Under the pieces are notes generated by a model. It worked only from the letters and a program-made list of their open reading frames with translations, ran no database searches and was not told the DNA's origin. A program made the translations under genes and the position numbers. From Boseongicola sp. SB0675_bin_26 (lineage in GTDB: Bacteria; Pseudomonadota; Alphaproteobacteria; Rhodobacterales; Rhodobacteraceae), in assembly GCA_009843725.1 (NCBI GenBank), contig VYCX01000239.1, positions 1 to 7,919 of the forward strand: a stretch of DNA of 7,919 bases, given 5' to 3'. Of this stretch, positions 1-6,450 are shown one piece after another (position 1 is the stretch's first letter; every line of letters starts with the position of its first letter).

Positions 1-43
1 CAACGGGCGGCGATGCAATCTTGGATTTGGTGAGCTATCCGGG

Positions 44-167
44 CTAGGTCAGCAGCGCCAGCGCGAACAGGAAGACGGGCGTCCAGAGAGCGCCGAAGAA
101 CGCGAAGGGTCCGGGGTCGACGCGAATCCGGCTTTGCGGACGAGTCCGAAAAGCGTGACGGCCATCC
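44..167 (-). pseudogene. Possible decayed tail of a membrane protein
   Basis: On the minus strand, the last ~22 codons before a TAG stop at 44-46 read as a hydrophobic segment (GPFAFFGALWTPVFLFALAL), like the last transmembrane helix of an inner-membrane protein. Just upstream, in a neighbouring frame, an ATG at about 167 opens MAVTLFGLVRKAGFAS, also membrane-protein-like. The two would join with one frameshift near 112-120. Nothing further upstream on that strand is protein-like. It could be a tiny frameshifted membrane protein, the remnant of a transporter, or chance. No family is recognised, so this is weak. Confidence 0.2.
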
Positions 168-735
168 GCGCTCCGGCAAGACTGCTGCACATGCAGCGAT
201 GCATTCCCGGCAGAAGGGAGCAAATGCCCCGGCTGACCGCGCTTCGCAAGCATCGGCGCGCAGCGATCAATGTCAAGGCGACCCCGGTCCCGGTGCGGAT
301 CATCGATTCGGATCATGCGGCGCCGCTGTGCTGCCGGCGATGACACTTGACGGTCGGCACGGTGCAGCCGGCAAGGTCCAGGGAATTCCGGCTGCGCGTG
401 AAATCACCCGGGCGGCGGGACGCAGCTGCAAGCTTTCGGAAACGGTGCCCCGAGGAGAGGTCCAGCTCGCGCAAGGCCACGCCCGTCCGTTGCCGATCCG
501 CCGACTCTCGGAGAGGCTCCTCGACCGGCGCGACATCGCGAACGAAAACGATCTCGACGTGCGGGCTGCAGGCCGTCCCTGGCGCGGGCATTCGACGACT
601 TGCCCTTTACATCCCCGCCGGAATGCGGAAGGCAGGTGCACGCACGGCATGCCCTGAATTTCAGGACGCCCGGATCCGGCATGTCCGGCGCGCGGAATTT
701 GCGGAACGGGCCGCCCACGGGGGCCGACCGACAGC

Positions 736-743
736 GGGGAAGG
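736..743 (+). promoter_or_regulatory. Ribosome binding site of the hybrid kinase
   Basis: A purine-rich GGGGAAGG lies 4 bases before the ATG at 748. This supports that start, because the preceding sequence in the same frame does not look coding. Confidence 0.55.
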
Positions 744-747
744 CGCG

Positions 748-3072
748 ATGGAAGATGCAGGCGAAAGCGACGGAACCACGCGGGATCGTGCCCCGAGCGC
801 GTCCGGCGAAACCGCCGGGGAAGAGGACGCCTCGAGCGAGGCCGCGCTGACGGCGGCGATGCTCCGGATCGGCGCGAGCCTCGACCTCGACACGGTGTTG
901 CGGGAGGTGGTGGAGGGCGCCCGCGTCCTCACCGGCGCGGCCTACGGCGCGATCGCGACGGTGGACAGGGCGGGCGCGCCGCGCGACTTCGTCACCACGG
1001 GATTCACGGAGGAGGAGCGCCGCTCGATGGAAACCTGGCCGGACGGGATCCGGCTGTTCGACCACCTGGTCTCCCTCGCGACGCCGCTGCGCCTGCCCGA
1101 CCTTGACGCCTGGACCCGCACGGTCGTCCGCGCGCCCTTCCCGGTGCCCTGCGGGGCGTTCCAGGCGACGCCAATGCGCCATCGGGACTCGGCGGTTGGC
1201 GGCTTCTTCCTGGGCGGCAAGGACGGCGGGTTCACCGACGCCGACGAGGCGGTGCTGGTCCTGTTCGCCCAGCAGGCCGCGGCGGCGCTCGCCCACGCCC
1301 GCGCCCACCACGACGAACAGCGGGCCAAGGCGGACCTCGAGGCGCTGGTCGAGACCTGCCCGATCGGCGTCGCGGTGTTTGACGCGACCGGCCGGGCGCT
1401 CTCGTTCAACCGCGAGGTGCGTCGCATCCTGGCCGTGCTTGAGATGGCTGACGCCTCCCCCGAACGGCTGCGCGAGTTGGTGGTCTGGCGATGTGGCGAC
1501 GGCCGGGAGGTCAGGCTGGAGGATCTCACCAGCGTCCAGACGGTGCGCGCCGAGGAGATCGAGATCTCGGTCTCCGGCGGCAAGAGCGTGCGCGTGCTGG
1601 CCGACGCCACCCCGATCGGCTCGGCCGGGGGCGCAATGGACCGGGTTCTGGTGACGCTTCAGGATCTCGCTCCGTTCGAGGCGCTGGAACGCGCCCGGGC
1701 CCAGTTCCTGGAGATGGTGAGCCACGAGCTCCGGGCGCCGCTGGCGGCGATCCGGGGCTCGGCGTCCACCGCGCTGGAGGACCCGCGCGAGCCGGACCGG
1801 GACGAGCTGCGCCAGTACCTGCGCATCGTGGAGGAGCAGGCGGGGCGGATGTCCGGGCTGATCGGCGACCTGCTGGACGCCGGGCGCATCGGGGCCGGCA
1901 CGCTGTCAGTGAACCTGGCGCCTGCGGAACTTGCCGGCATCGTGGAACGGGCGCGGACGGCGTTCGCCGCTGGCGGCGGGCGGAATCCCGTGACGATCGA
2001 GGTGCCGGAGGGGCTCCGGGTCATGGCGGACACGCGCCGCGTCACGCAGGTGCTCTCCAACCTGTTCGACAACGCGGCGCGGCATTCGGTCGAGACTGCT
2101 CCGATTCTGGTTTCGGCGGTCCGCGACGGGGCACAGGTCGCGGTCTCGGTGACCGACGGCGGCGAGGGCGTTGCGCCGGAGCTCCTGCCGCACCTGTTCC
2201 GCCGCCATGAAGGCGCGGGCAGGCCCGGAGGCTCGGGCCTCGGGCTGTCGATCTGCAAGGGCCTGGTCGAGGCGCACGGGGGCCGCATACGGGCGGAAAG
2301 CGCGGGCCTTGCCCGAGGCACGACGATCACGTTCACCCTGCCTTCGGTCGAGGAGACGGACACGGCACCCCCGGAGCAGCCGCGCCGAACCGGGCGCACG
2401 CCGGTCCTGCTGGTGGACGACGACCCCCACGCGCTGCGCCAGTCGCGCGAGGCGCTTGCGGCCGCGGGCTACGATCCGGTGGCGACGGCCGAACCCGGCA
2501 ACATCCCGCGCCTGCTGGAAACCAGGCGCCCGGCGCTGGCGATACTCGACCTGGTCCTTCCGGGTGCGGACGGCATAGAACTGATGCGGACCCTGCCGGG
2601 CCTGGCGGATCTGCCGGTGATCTTCGTCTCGGCCTACGGCGAGGGCGACACGGTTGCCCGCGCCATCGAGGCCGGCGCGGCGGACTACATCGTCAAGCCC
2701 TTCTCGCCGGCGGAGCTCGCGGCGCGGGTCGGCCTCGCGCTGCGACGGCAGACTCCGCCTGCCCCGTTCCGGATCGGGGAGCTTGCGTTCGACAGGGCGA
2801 AGCGCCGGGTGACGCTCGCGGGACGCCGACTGCGGCTGACAGCGACCGAGTACCGGCTGCTGCACGCGCTGTCGCTCGACGCGGGCGGCGTGGCCACCTA
2901 CGAAACCCTCATGCGCCGGGTCTGGGGCGAGAAGGGCGGCGGCAACATGGAGGCGCTCAGGAGCGCGGTCGCCAAGCTCCGTCGCAAGCTCGGCGACGAC
3001 GCGAAGAAGCCGCGCTACGTCATCGGCGAGCGCGGCCTTGGCTACCGCATGCCCGAACCCGACCAGCCGTAA
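748..3072 (+). CDS. Hybrid sensor histidine kinase / response regulator with OmpR-type DNA-binding domain
   Basis: A 774-residue protein joining a whole two-component pathway in one chain. Residues ~30-190 are a GAF domain, in general pattern like the DevS/DosT class. Residues ~193-310 are PAS-like. HisKA has the H-box MVSHELRAP, with H326 the autophosphorylation site. The HATPase domain shows the N-box (N438, D441, N442), G1 (DGGEG, D470) and G2 (GGSGLGL, 494-500). A receiver follows at ~552-667, with acidic D557-D559, phosphoacceptor D601, switch S628 and K650-P651. Residues ~673-771 are an OmpR/KdpE-type winged helix, with LTATEYRLL before the recognition-helix region (~732-747) and a closing GERGLGYRM hairpin. 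No signal peptide or membrane segment is visible, so sensing should be cytoplasmic. All catalytic residues are present, so it looks functional. The likely mode is that H326 passes phosphate to D601, which controls DNA binding. The signal and targets cannot be read from the sequence; no partner regulator lies adjacent, as expected if the regulator is built in. Confidence 0.93.
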   Translation: MEDAGESDGTTRDRAPSASGETAGEEDASSEAALTAAMLRIGASLDLDTVLREVVEGARVLTGAAYGAIATVDRAGAPRDFVTTGFTEEERRSMETWPDGIRLFDHLVSLATPLRLPDLDAWTRTVVRAPFPVPCGAFQATPMRHRDSAVGGFFLGGKDGGFTDADEAVLVLFAQQAAAALAHARAHHDEQRAKADLEALVETCPIGVAVFDATGRALSFNREVRRILAVLEMADASPERLRELVVWRCGDGREVRLEDLTSVQTVRAEEIEISVSGGKSVRVLADATPIGSAGGAMDRVLVTLQDLAPFEALERARAQFLEMVSHELRAPLAAIRGSASTALEDPREPDRDELRQYLRIVEEQAGRMSGLIGDLLDAGRIGAGTLSVNLAPAELAGIVERARTAFAAGGGRNPVTIEVPEGLRVMADTRRVTQVLSNLFDNAARHSVETAPILVSAVRDGAQVAVSVTDGGEGVAPELLPHLFRRHEGAGRPGGSGLGLSICKGLVEAHGGRIRAESAGLARGTTITFTLPSVEETDTAPPEQPRRTGRTPVLLVDDDPHALRQSREALAAAGYDPVATAEPGNIPRLLETRRPALAILDLVLPGADGIELMRTLPGLADLPVIFVSAYGEGDTVARAIEAGAADYIVKPFSPAELAARVGLALRRQTPPAPFRIGELAFDRAKRRVTLAGRRLRLTATEYRLLHALSLDAGGVATYETLMRRVWGEKGGGNMEALRSAVAKLRRKLGDDAKKPRYVIGERGLGYRMPEPDQP

Positions 3073-3102
3073 GGGCGCCAGAGACCGCCCCCGGAACGTT
3101 CG

Positions 3103-3173
3103 TGCCGCCGGGCCGGCAACGCCCGCCCACCGGCTGTGCCGAGCCGGGCACGGAGACGACGGAGCCTGCCGTC
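3103..3173. terminator. Weak hairpins between convergent genes
   Basis: The 105-base gap between the convergent kinase and lipoprotein genes contains two short stems: TGCCG/CGGCA (3103-3107 with 3114-3118) and GACGG/CCGTC (3158-3162 with 3169-3173). Neither has a following T-tract on either strand, so intrinsic termination is only a suggestion; Rho-dependent ending is equally possible. Confidence 0.2.
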
Positions 3174-3177
3174 CCCT

Positions 3178-3513
3178 TCACGGGGAAACTCCGGCGGCAA
3201 ACGGAATCTGCCACGCTCCGTCAGTGAGCCAACAGCTGATCCCGGAGCATCGCGCGTGGATGCGGAAAGCCGGGAGGTCGCTGTGGCTGGTCCGCCCGTG
3301 CCTCGTCGACAGCACGAGCGAGTCTGCGCGCGTGACGATGCCGGGCGCCCGGACCGCCTGCGCCGCAGGCGTTTCGACCGGCGGTGCGAGGCCGGTCGCC
3401 TGCCTGACCCCTTCGAGGTCTTCCAGCCCGCCCGAGACGGTGCCGCCACCCCCGTCGCCGCACGCAGCGAGAAGCCCGGCGCAGGCGGCGATTGAGATTG
3501 CGTTCATCTTCAT
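3178..3513 (-). CDS. Small lipoprotein of unknown function
   Basis: A 111-residue protein with a classic lipoprotein signal. A short basic start (MKMN) is followed by a hydrophobic stretch and the lipobox LAAC, with the lipidated cysteine at residue 18, then a Gly/Asp-rich linker (CGDGGGG). The residue after the cysteine is Gly, so no Asp+2 inner-membrane retention signal is visible and outer-membrane sorting is plausible in a proteobacterium. The mature part of ~94 residues has two cysteines (motif HARCSGISCWL) that might form a disulfide. I do not recognise the family. The ATG at 3511-3513 is chosen because the signal begins there and AAAGGAAG lies just upstream; the ATG at 3505-3507 is a second possibility. 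The frame is open further upstream but lacks signal-peptide character. It converges on the kinase gene, with no partner in its operon. Confidence 0.7.
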   Translation of the reverse strand: MKMNAISIAACAGLLAACGDGGGGTVSGGLEDLEGVRQATGLAPPVETPAAQAVRAPGIVTRADSLVLSTRHGRTSHSDLPAFRIHARCSGISCWLTDGAWQIPFAAGVSP

Positions 3514-3516
3514 GGG

Positions 3517-3524
3517 CTTCCTTT
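3517..3524 (-). promoter_or_regulatory. Ribosome binding site of the lipoprotein gene
   Basis: On the minus strand AAAGGAAG precedes the ATG at 3513 by 3 bases, and precedes the second in-frame ATG at 3507 by 9. This fixes the start near the signal peptide rather than at the far upstream ATG of the open frame. A short dyad GTGTC-GG-GACAC (3526-3537) lies immediately upstream. Confidence 0.55.
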
Positions 3525-3559
3525 CGTGTCGGGACACGCGCGCGGATCGCCACTGTCCG

Positions 3560-3592
3560 CCCCGTGCCCGAAATTCCGTTTCGGGCACGGGG
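3560..3592 (-). promoter_or_regulatory. Strong hairpin in the lipoprotein leader
   Basis: A perfect 14-bp inverted repeat, CCCCGTGCCCGAAA (3560-3573) with TTTCGGGCACGGGG (3579-3592), around a 5-base loop. It lies 46 bases upstream of the lipoprotein ATG. No T-tract follows on either strand, so it is not a standard intrinsic terminator. It could be an mRNA-stabilising or regulatory leader hairpin, a repetitive extragenic palindrome, or the leftover end of a lost upstream transcript. Confidence 0.5.
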
Positions 3593-3611
3593 GCGCACGG
3601 GCCGCCGGCGC

Positions 3612-3666
3612 GGCTGGCCGGCTCCCGACCGCGTCAAGGTTGGAGTCCCGAAGGCGCCGGCCAGCC
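3612..3666. repeat. 11-bp inverted repeat with 33-base spacer
   Basis: GGCTGGCCGGC at 3612-3622 is perfectly complemented by GCCGGCCAGCC at 3656-3666. In the minus-strand leader of the lipoprotein gene it would form a second long stem upstream of the 14-bp hairpin; as DNA it could be a pair of half sites. TCCCGA also occurs inside the loop near each arm. Confidence 0.45.
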
Positions 3667-3685
3667 ACTCGAATCGATCCGGTGC

Positions 3686-3830
3686 ACAATATGCTGAAGG
3701 TATGCCCTGAGGCAACAATATTTCAAAATCATGTCAGCTTCTTGCCGAAAGTCGCGGTCGAAGGCGGTCCATTAATGTTTTTAACGTGTTCAATACCGCT
3801 TAATAGATGTTCACAACATGATTGAACGTG
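3686..3830. promoter_or_regulatory. AT-rich island with nested inverted repeats
   Basis: This stretch is far more AT-rich than its surroundings. It holds a direct repeat ACAATAT (3686-3692 and 3715-3721), a palindrome CATTAATG (3770-3777), an inverted repeat GTTCAAT (3788-3794) / ATTGAAC (3821-3827), and inside it a smaller dyad ATGTT-CAC-AACAT (3807-3819). Such an arrangement fits a regulatory region with operator-like sites, or a remnant of horizontally acquired DNA. No gene to its right on the plus strand is convincing, so if it is a control region the lipoprotein gene to its left is the best client. Confidence 0.4.
3688..3715 (-). promoter_or_regulatory. Possible sigma-70-type promoter for the lipoprotein gene
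   Basis: On the minus strand, TTGCCT (3710-3715) and CATATT (3688-3693) are 16 bases apart, each matching four of six consensus bases. It lies at the edge of the AT-rich island and would give a leader of about 160 bases containing both inverted repeats listed here. This is inferred from sequence only. Confidence 0.3.
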
Positions 3831-4507
3831 ACAGTTGCCCTTCAAGGTGCAGCCGCGGCGGCTCTCGGCGTGCCGGCCGACGCACCTGCCACGAACGGGA
3901 CGCCCCCAACCGTCCGGCGTCCCGCGTGCGGGCAGAGCGGCGCCGGTGGGCTGTGCAACGCAAAGGTGCCGAATCGCGGGAAGCACGTACATGGTCGGCA
4001 GGACTTCCGCTTGGCCTGGATGGGCGCATGCGCCGTGAACCGACGGACGGCAACCGCGAGGCCGATGGGTCGGAGTGCCGCGCGCGATCCGCCGGCACGG
4101 GTGAACCGCAGCACGCCGCAGCTTCAGCCGGCGGCGCCCCGAATTCCGGGCCGAAATGCGCATGCCGCGCTGTCCGGTCAGGAGAGAATCGGTCTTGGCC
4201 GGCGTCACCTTAGGCTCCGGCCCGGCGAGGGAGCCCGGCTTTGCCCACGAACCTGGACCGGCGTCACCGCTCGCCTCTTTGCACGCTACCGCCCGCCCGG
4301 ACTTTGTTCCCCTTCTGCCTGCCGATAGCGGACTCCGCCCGATTGGTCGCCGAGACCGGATGCCTTGCGCGTGACCTGCCAGGAATCCGCACCCTGCGAG
4401 GAATTCGGCGATCGGCTGCGGTCCCTCTCTCCGCGGCTCCCCGGCCAGGCGGGCGCCCCGCTGCCAGTCGGGTCGACGCAAGGCCCCGGGTCCCGGGCCG
4501 TGCCCGC
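3831..4507. other. Stretch without a recognisable gene
   Basis: GC-rich sequence with open frames on both strands whose translations are Arg/Pro/Ala/Gly-rich and motif-free. An 11-base direct repeat, CCGGCGTCACC, occurs at 4199-4209 and 4258-4268. I see no RNA gene, signal peptide or transposase motif. It may be the decayed 5' part and surroundings of the fragment beginning near 4508. Confidence 0.45.
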
Positions 4508-4850
4508 GTGCAGGCGGGCGCCGGACCGGCAGCGGCTGAACATGGCGTCGACGCGCCCGCCCCGCTGAAACCGCCCGAATTCCGCGCTTGGGAAGGTACG
4601 TGGGTGCACACGTCGTCCAGGTTCAAGGACAACATCTACCTGATCCTTGAGGTCGAGGCCCCTGGCCCTGCGGGATTCGCATACTCGACCGAATACCGGG
4701 ACGTGCCGTACGGCCTGAGCATGATGACGGACGGCCCTCGACAGGCGGCGTTCGCGAGCCCGTTGACGGCTGCGGACGTGCTGACGGGCGAGAGGTTCCG
4801 GCTGCGGGTCGATCCGGTGCCGGCGGCCTCGCGAGCGGCGACCGGGTCGC
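4508..4850 (+). pseudogene. Fragment of an unrecognised, possibly secreted protein
   Basis: From about 4508 the plus frame changes from random-looking to protein-like: an Ala/Pro linker, then a stretch beginning FRAWEGTWVHTSS, followed by hydrophobic/charged strands (NIYLILEVEA, GFAYSTEYRD) and ending near GERFRLRVDPVP at about 4820. This looks like a small beta-rich domain with a W-x-G-x-W start. No start codon with ribosome binding site or signal peptide precedes it, although GTG at 4508 is in frame. On the 3' side the frame runs on only as antisense of the transposase remnant, so the natural end is missing. I infer a gene broken at both ends, probably cut by the insertion element. Family not recognised. 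Confidence 0.45.
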
Positions 4851-4856
4851 GGCCCG

Positions 4857-5126
4857 GCATCCGATCTTGCGCCACAGACGCTCGAAGACAGCGGCCGGTC
4901 CGATGGAGGCAACCTTGGTGTCCGGCTCTGCACCGGCGCTCTCGGCACGGACGATCAGGCGCAAGGGCAAGCGCGCTCCCGAGCGCAGAAGTCGGTCGAC
5001 GGCACCGCTGGTGGCGAGCTGGCCGAGCGTGGCGAAGACCGTCTGCTTGGCCCATCTGTCTTCGCAACGGTTCCTGACGACCTGGATGCACCAGTGCGGG
5101 CCGACCCTCTTCACGCGGACGAGCAT
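4857..5126 (-). pseudogene. IS1634-family transposase, N-terminal remnant
   Basis: The minus-strand frame from ATG 5126 begins MLVRVKRVG and contains FATLGQL, GAVDRLLRSGARL and IGPAAVFERLWRKIGC. This run of motifs matches, from memory, the N-terminus of IS1634/IS4-like transposases (usual pattern R-V-IATLGRL, GxIDxLLRSLARF, R-R-IGPxLVFxRLWxETG). About 90 residues are preserved, against a usual length of more than 500, so the catalytic DDE domain is absent and the copy is dead. Similarity fades at about 4857, where the plus-strand gene fragment stops. The frame is open upstream to 5228, but residues before the chosen Met do not look like the family. Terminal inverted repeats could not be identified. 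Confidence 0.75.
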
Positions 5127-5340
5127 GGCGGCCGTCGCTTCGTGACACCGCACGTCCTGAATGGAAGAGCAAGTCATGCAAGGGGAAGAGCGCGGCATGG
5201 AAGGCCGTTTCCAGCGATATTTTGGCACCGCAATTCTGCGCGTTGCCCCGGGACCGAAGGCCCAAGGCGCTGGTTAAACCGGGATCCGCCGCCGAAAACT
5301 TCAGGATCGCGATCTCCTTCCCGAGGACGGGCCGCAATCA
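5127..5340. other. Spacer upstream of the transposase remnant
   Basis: This probably holds the outer end of the insertion element plus a short flank. No inverted-repeat end is recognisable because the partner end is lost. On the plus strand, a short open stretch near 5265-5344 (ending ENFRIAISFPRTG, then a stop) could be the end of an interrupted gene, but is too short to support. Confidence 0.3.
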
Positions 5341-6450
5341 CTAGCGAATGGTGGTGTCCTGCCCGTCCGGCGATATCAGGGTGATCAGCTTCCATTCCGA
5401 ATAGTCGCCAAGCTCTGACGCGACGTCGGGGTTGACGTTGCGGCTGTATCCGACGCGCACGGCATACTCCCATCCTTCGCGCCTGAACAGGATCGCCGTC
5501 TCCTCGCCGCCGCAGCAACCGACGCTCCTGACCAGGAAGAATCCGTCGGTGTCCTGGGCCGCCGCCGCGGCAGCCACCGCCTCCTGCGACACGTCCACGT
5601 CCACCTGCGGACCGTCGAATCCGTATTCGCCAAGCCCGAAAAGGTCGTGACTGTAGCCGCTTATCCCCTCGATCGTTCCGTGAAGAGGGCCACGGTACTC
5701 CAGTTCCGGGGGTTTCCCGAGAACGCCGTAGAAATACGTCAGCTCCGATGAACCGGCGTTCTCGCAGACCGACACCGTCCTGCCCTTCTCCAAGGTGAAG
5801 GAGAACTCCGCGAACGCCATGCCGTCCGGACACCAGCTCCCCGCGAACGTGGCGGCCGCGACCACGGCGGCTCCCATGCCGCCATCGATCCAGAAGGCCA
5901 TCGCCTCGTCCGAGGCCTCCCCGGACGCCGACCGCCAGTGGACATCTCCCCCGAAACGCCGGTTCAGCCTGTCCCGCAACCTGGCGGCACCGAGGTCACC
6001 CGCCGCGGCGGCCAGGGTCGCCAGCATGTAGGCAGTGCCGAAGGACCGCGGCACGTCGCGTCCGGCCGCAGCGGCACGTGCATGCCCCGCGATCGCGCGG
6101 AAGTCTCCGTCCGCAACCGCCGCATTGATCGCCGTCTCGAATCCGGCCGTCCCGGGCCAGTCACCGCTCACCTCGTCTTGCAAGTCAATGATCTCGACGA
6201 GAGGCATGCGCAGTTCGAGTTCGTCTGCAACGGCAGCGCCGCCGCGCTCACCGGAAGCCGTGGCAACCAGAGCCATCCTGTAGGCGTCCTCGTTCTGTCC
6301 AACCGCCTGATAGGCCTTAGCGAGCGTCTCGGCCGCCGCGCTCAAGAACGCCGGAAAGGAAAGAACATGAGCACGTTCGGAGAAGACCTGATGCAGTCCC
6401 TCAACGAAACCCTTGCCCATGCGAAGGGCGAAGGGCTTGCCATCGTACAT
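5341..6450 (-). CDS. Hypothetical protein with helical-repeat-like and C-terminal beta-rich parts, probably 5'-truncated
   Basis: The frame codes for 369 residues from ATG 6450 to TAG 5341. Residues ~37-165 are Ala-rich amphipathic helices resembling TPR/Sel1-type repeats (ETLAKAYQAVGQNEDAY; SFGTAYMLATLAAAAGDLGA). Residues ~195-300 form a probable beta-rich domain beginning GSWCPDGMAFAEFSFTLEKG, with SELTYFYGVLG and ELEYRGPLHGTI. The tail carries a CC pair (312-313) and a Tyr/Trp-rich end. I do not recognise the family. The first ~35 residues overlap, antisense, the 5' end of the HTH gene and read unlike the rest, so the true 5' end is probably lost near 6345. A TTG at 6345 and Met59 (6276) are in-frame alternatives; neither has a clear ribosome binding site. 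A signal peptide may have been lost. It could be a pseudogene or a still-expressed fragment. Confidence 0.6.
   Translation of the reverse strand: MYDGKPFALRMGKGFVEGLHQVFSERAHVLSFPAFLSAAAETLAKAYQAVGQNEDAYRMALVATASGERGGAAVADELELRMPLVEIIDLQDEVSGDWPGTAGFETAINAAVADGDFRAIAGHARAAAAGRDVPRSFGTAYMLATLAAAAGDLGAARLRDRLNRRFGGDVHWRSASGEASDEAMAFWIDGGMGAAVVAAATFAGSWCPDGMAFAEFSFTLEKGRTVSVCENAGSSELTYFYGVLGKPPELEYRGPLHGTIEGISGYSHDLFGLGEYGFDGPQVDVDVSQEAVAAAAAAQDTDGFFLVRSVGCCGGEETAILFRREGWEYAVRVGYSRNVNPDVASELGDYSEWKLITLISPDGQDTTIR
6341..6370 (+). pseudogene. Possible C-terminal stub of the missing toxin gene
   Basis: In the plus frame just before the antitoxin, codons read LKNAGKERT and end in a TGA that overlaps the antitoxin ATG as ATGA. 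This 4-base overlap is typical of translationally coupled toxin-antitoxin pairs. The same frame has stops at 6308-6313, and antisense coding of the minus-strand gene covers the DNA to its left, so at most ~10 codons of the upstream gene remain. The tail is too short to assign to a family; coupling is the only real evidence. Confidence 0.25.

Larger units (their letters stand above)
1..747. other. Stretch without a convincing gene
   Basis: I see no supported gene upstream of the kinase. Open frames exist on both strands, but their translations are Arg/Ala/Ser/Pro-rich and lack recognisable motifs, as expected of chance frames in GC-rich DNA. The only part that reads like protein is a hydrophobic minus-strand tail at the left end, listed separately. 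No tRNA, rRNA or T-tract terminator is visible. The last part, roughly 650-747, presumably carries the kinase promoter, but I cannot pick a convincing -35/-10 pair. Confidence 0.5.

Noticed and set aside
313..591. Minus-strand frame with a somewhat protein-like stretch (HVEIVFVRDVAPVEEPLRES)
   Set aside because: No recognisable family, no ribosome binding site, and the overlapping frames look equally plausible; treated as chance or unrecognisable decay.
661..1725. Long minus-strand open frame opposite the kinase
   Set aside because: It is the antisense shadow of a gene with clear motifs; its translation is Arg/Gly/His-rich with no domain.
1906..2865. Another long minus-strand frame inside the kinase gene
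   Set aside because: Same reason: it mirrors the HATPase, receiver and winged-helix coding and has no motif of its own.
3560..3592. Reading the 14-bp hairpin as an intrinsic terminator
   Set aside because: No T-tract on either side and no gene ending just upstream on either strand.
4199..4268. Direct repeat CCGGCGTCACC twice, 59 bases apart
   Set aside because: Only two copies in GC-rich DNA, no third unit and no spacer pattern; not a CRISPR array or a supported att pair.
3822..4328. Plus-strand frame starting with a signal-peptide-like MNVTVALQGAAAAALG
   Set aside because: No ribosome binding site, the hydrophobic start is weak, and the remaining residues are low-complexity Arg/Pro/Ala.
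3729..4481. 250-codon minus-strand frame
   Set aside because: Arg/Gly/Pro-rich, crosses the AT-rich island, no motif, signal or credible start.
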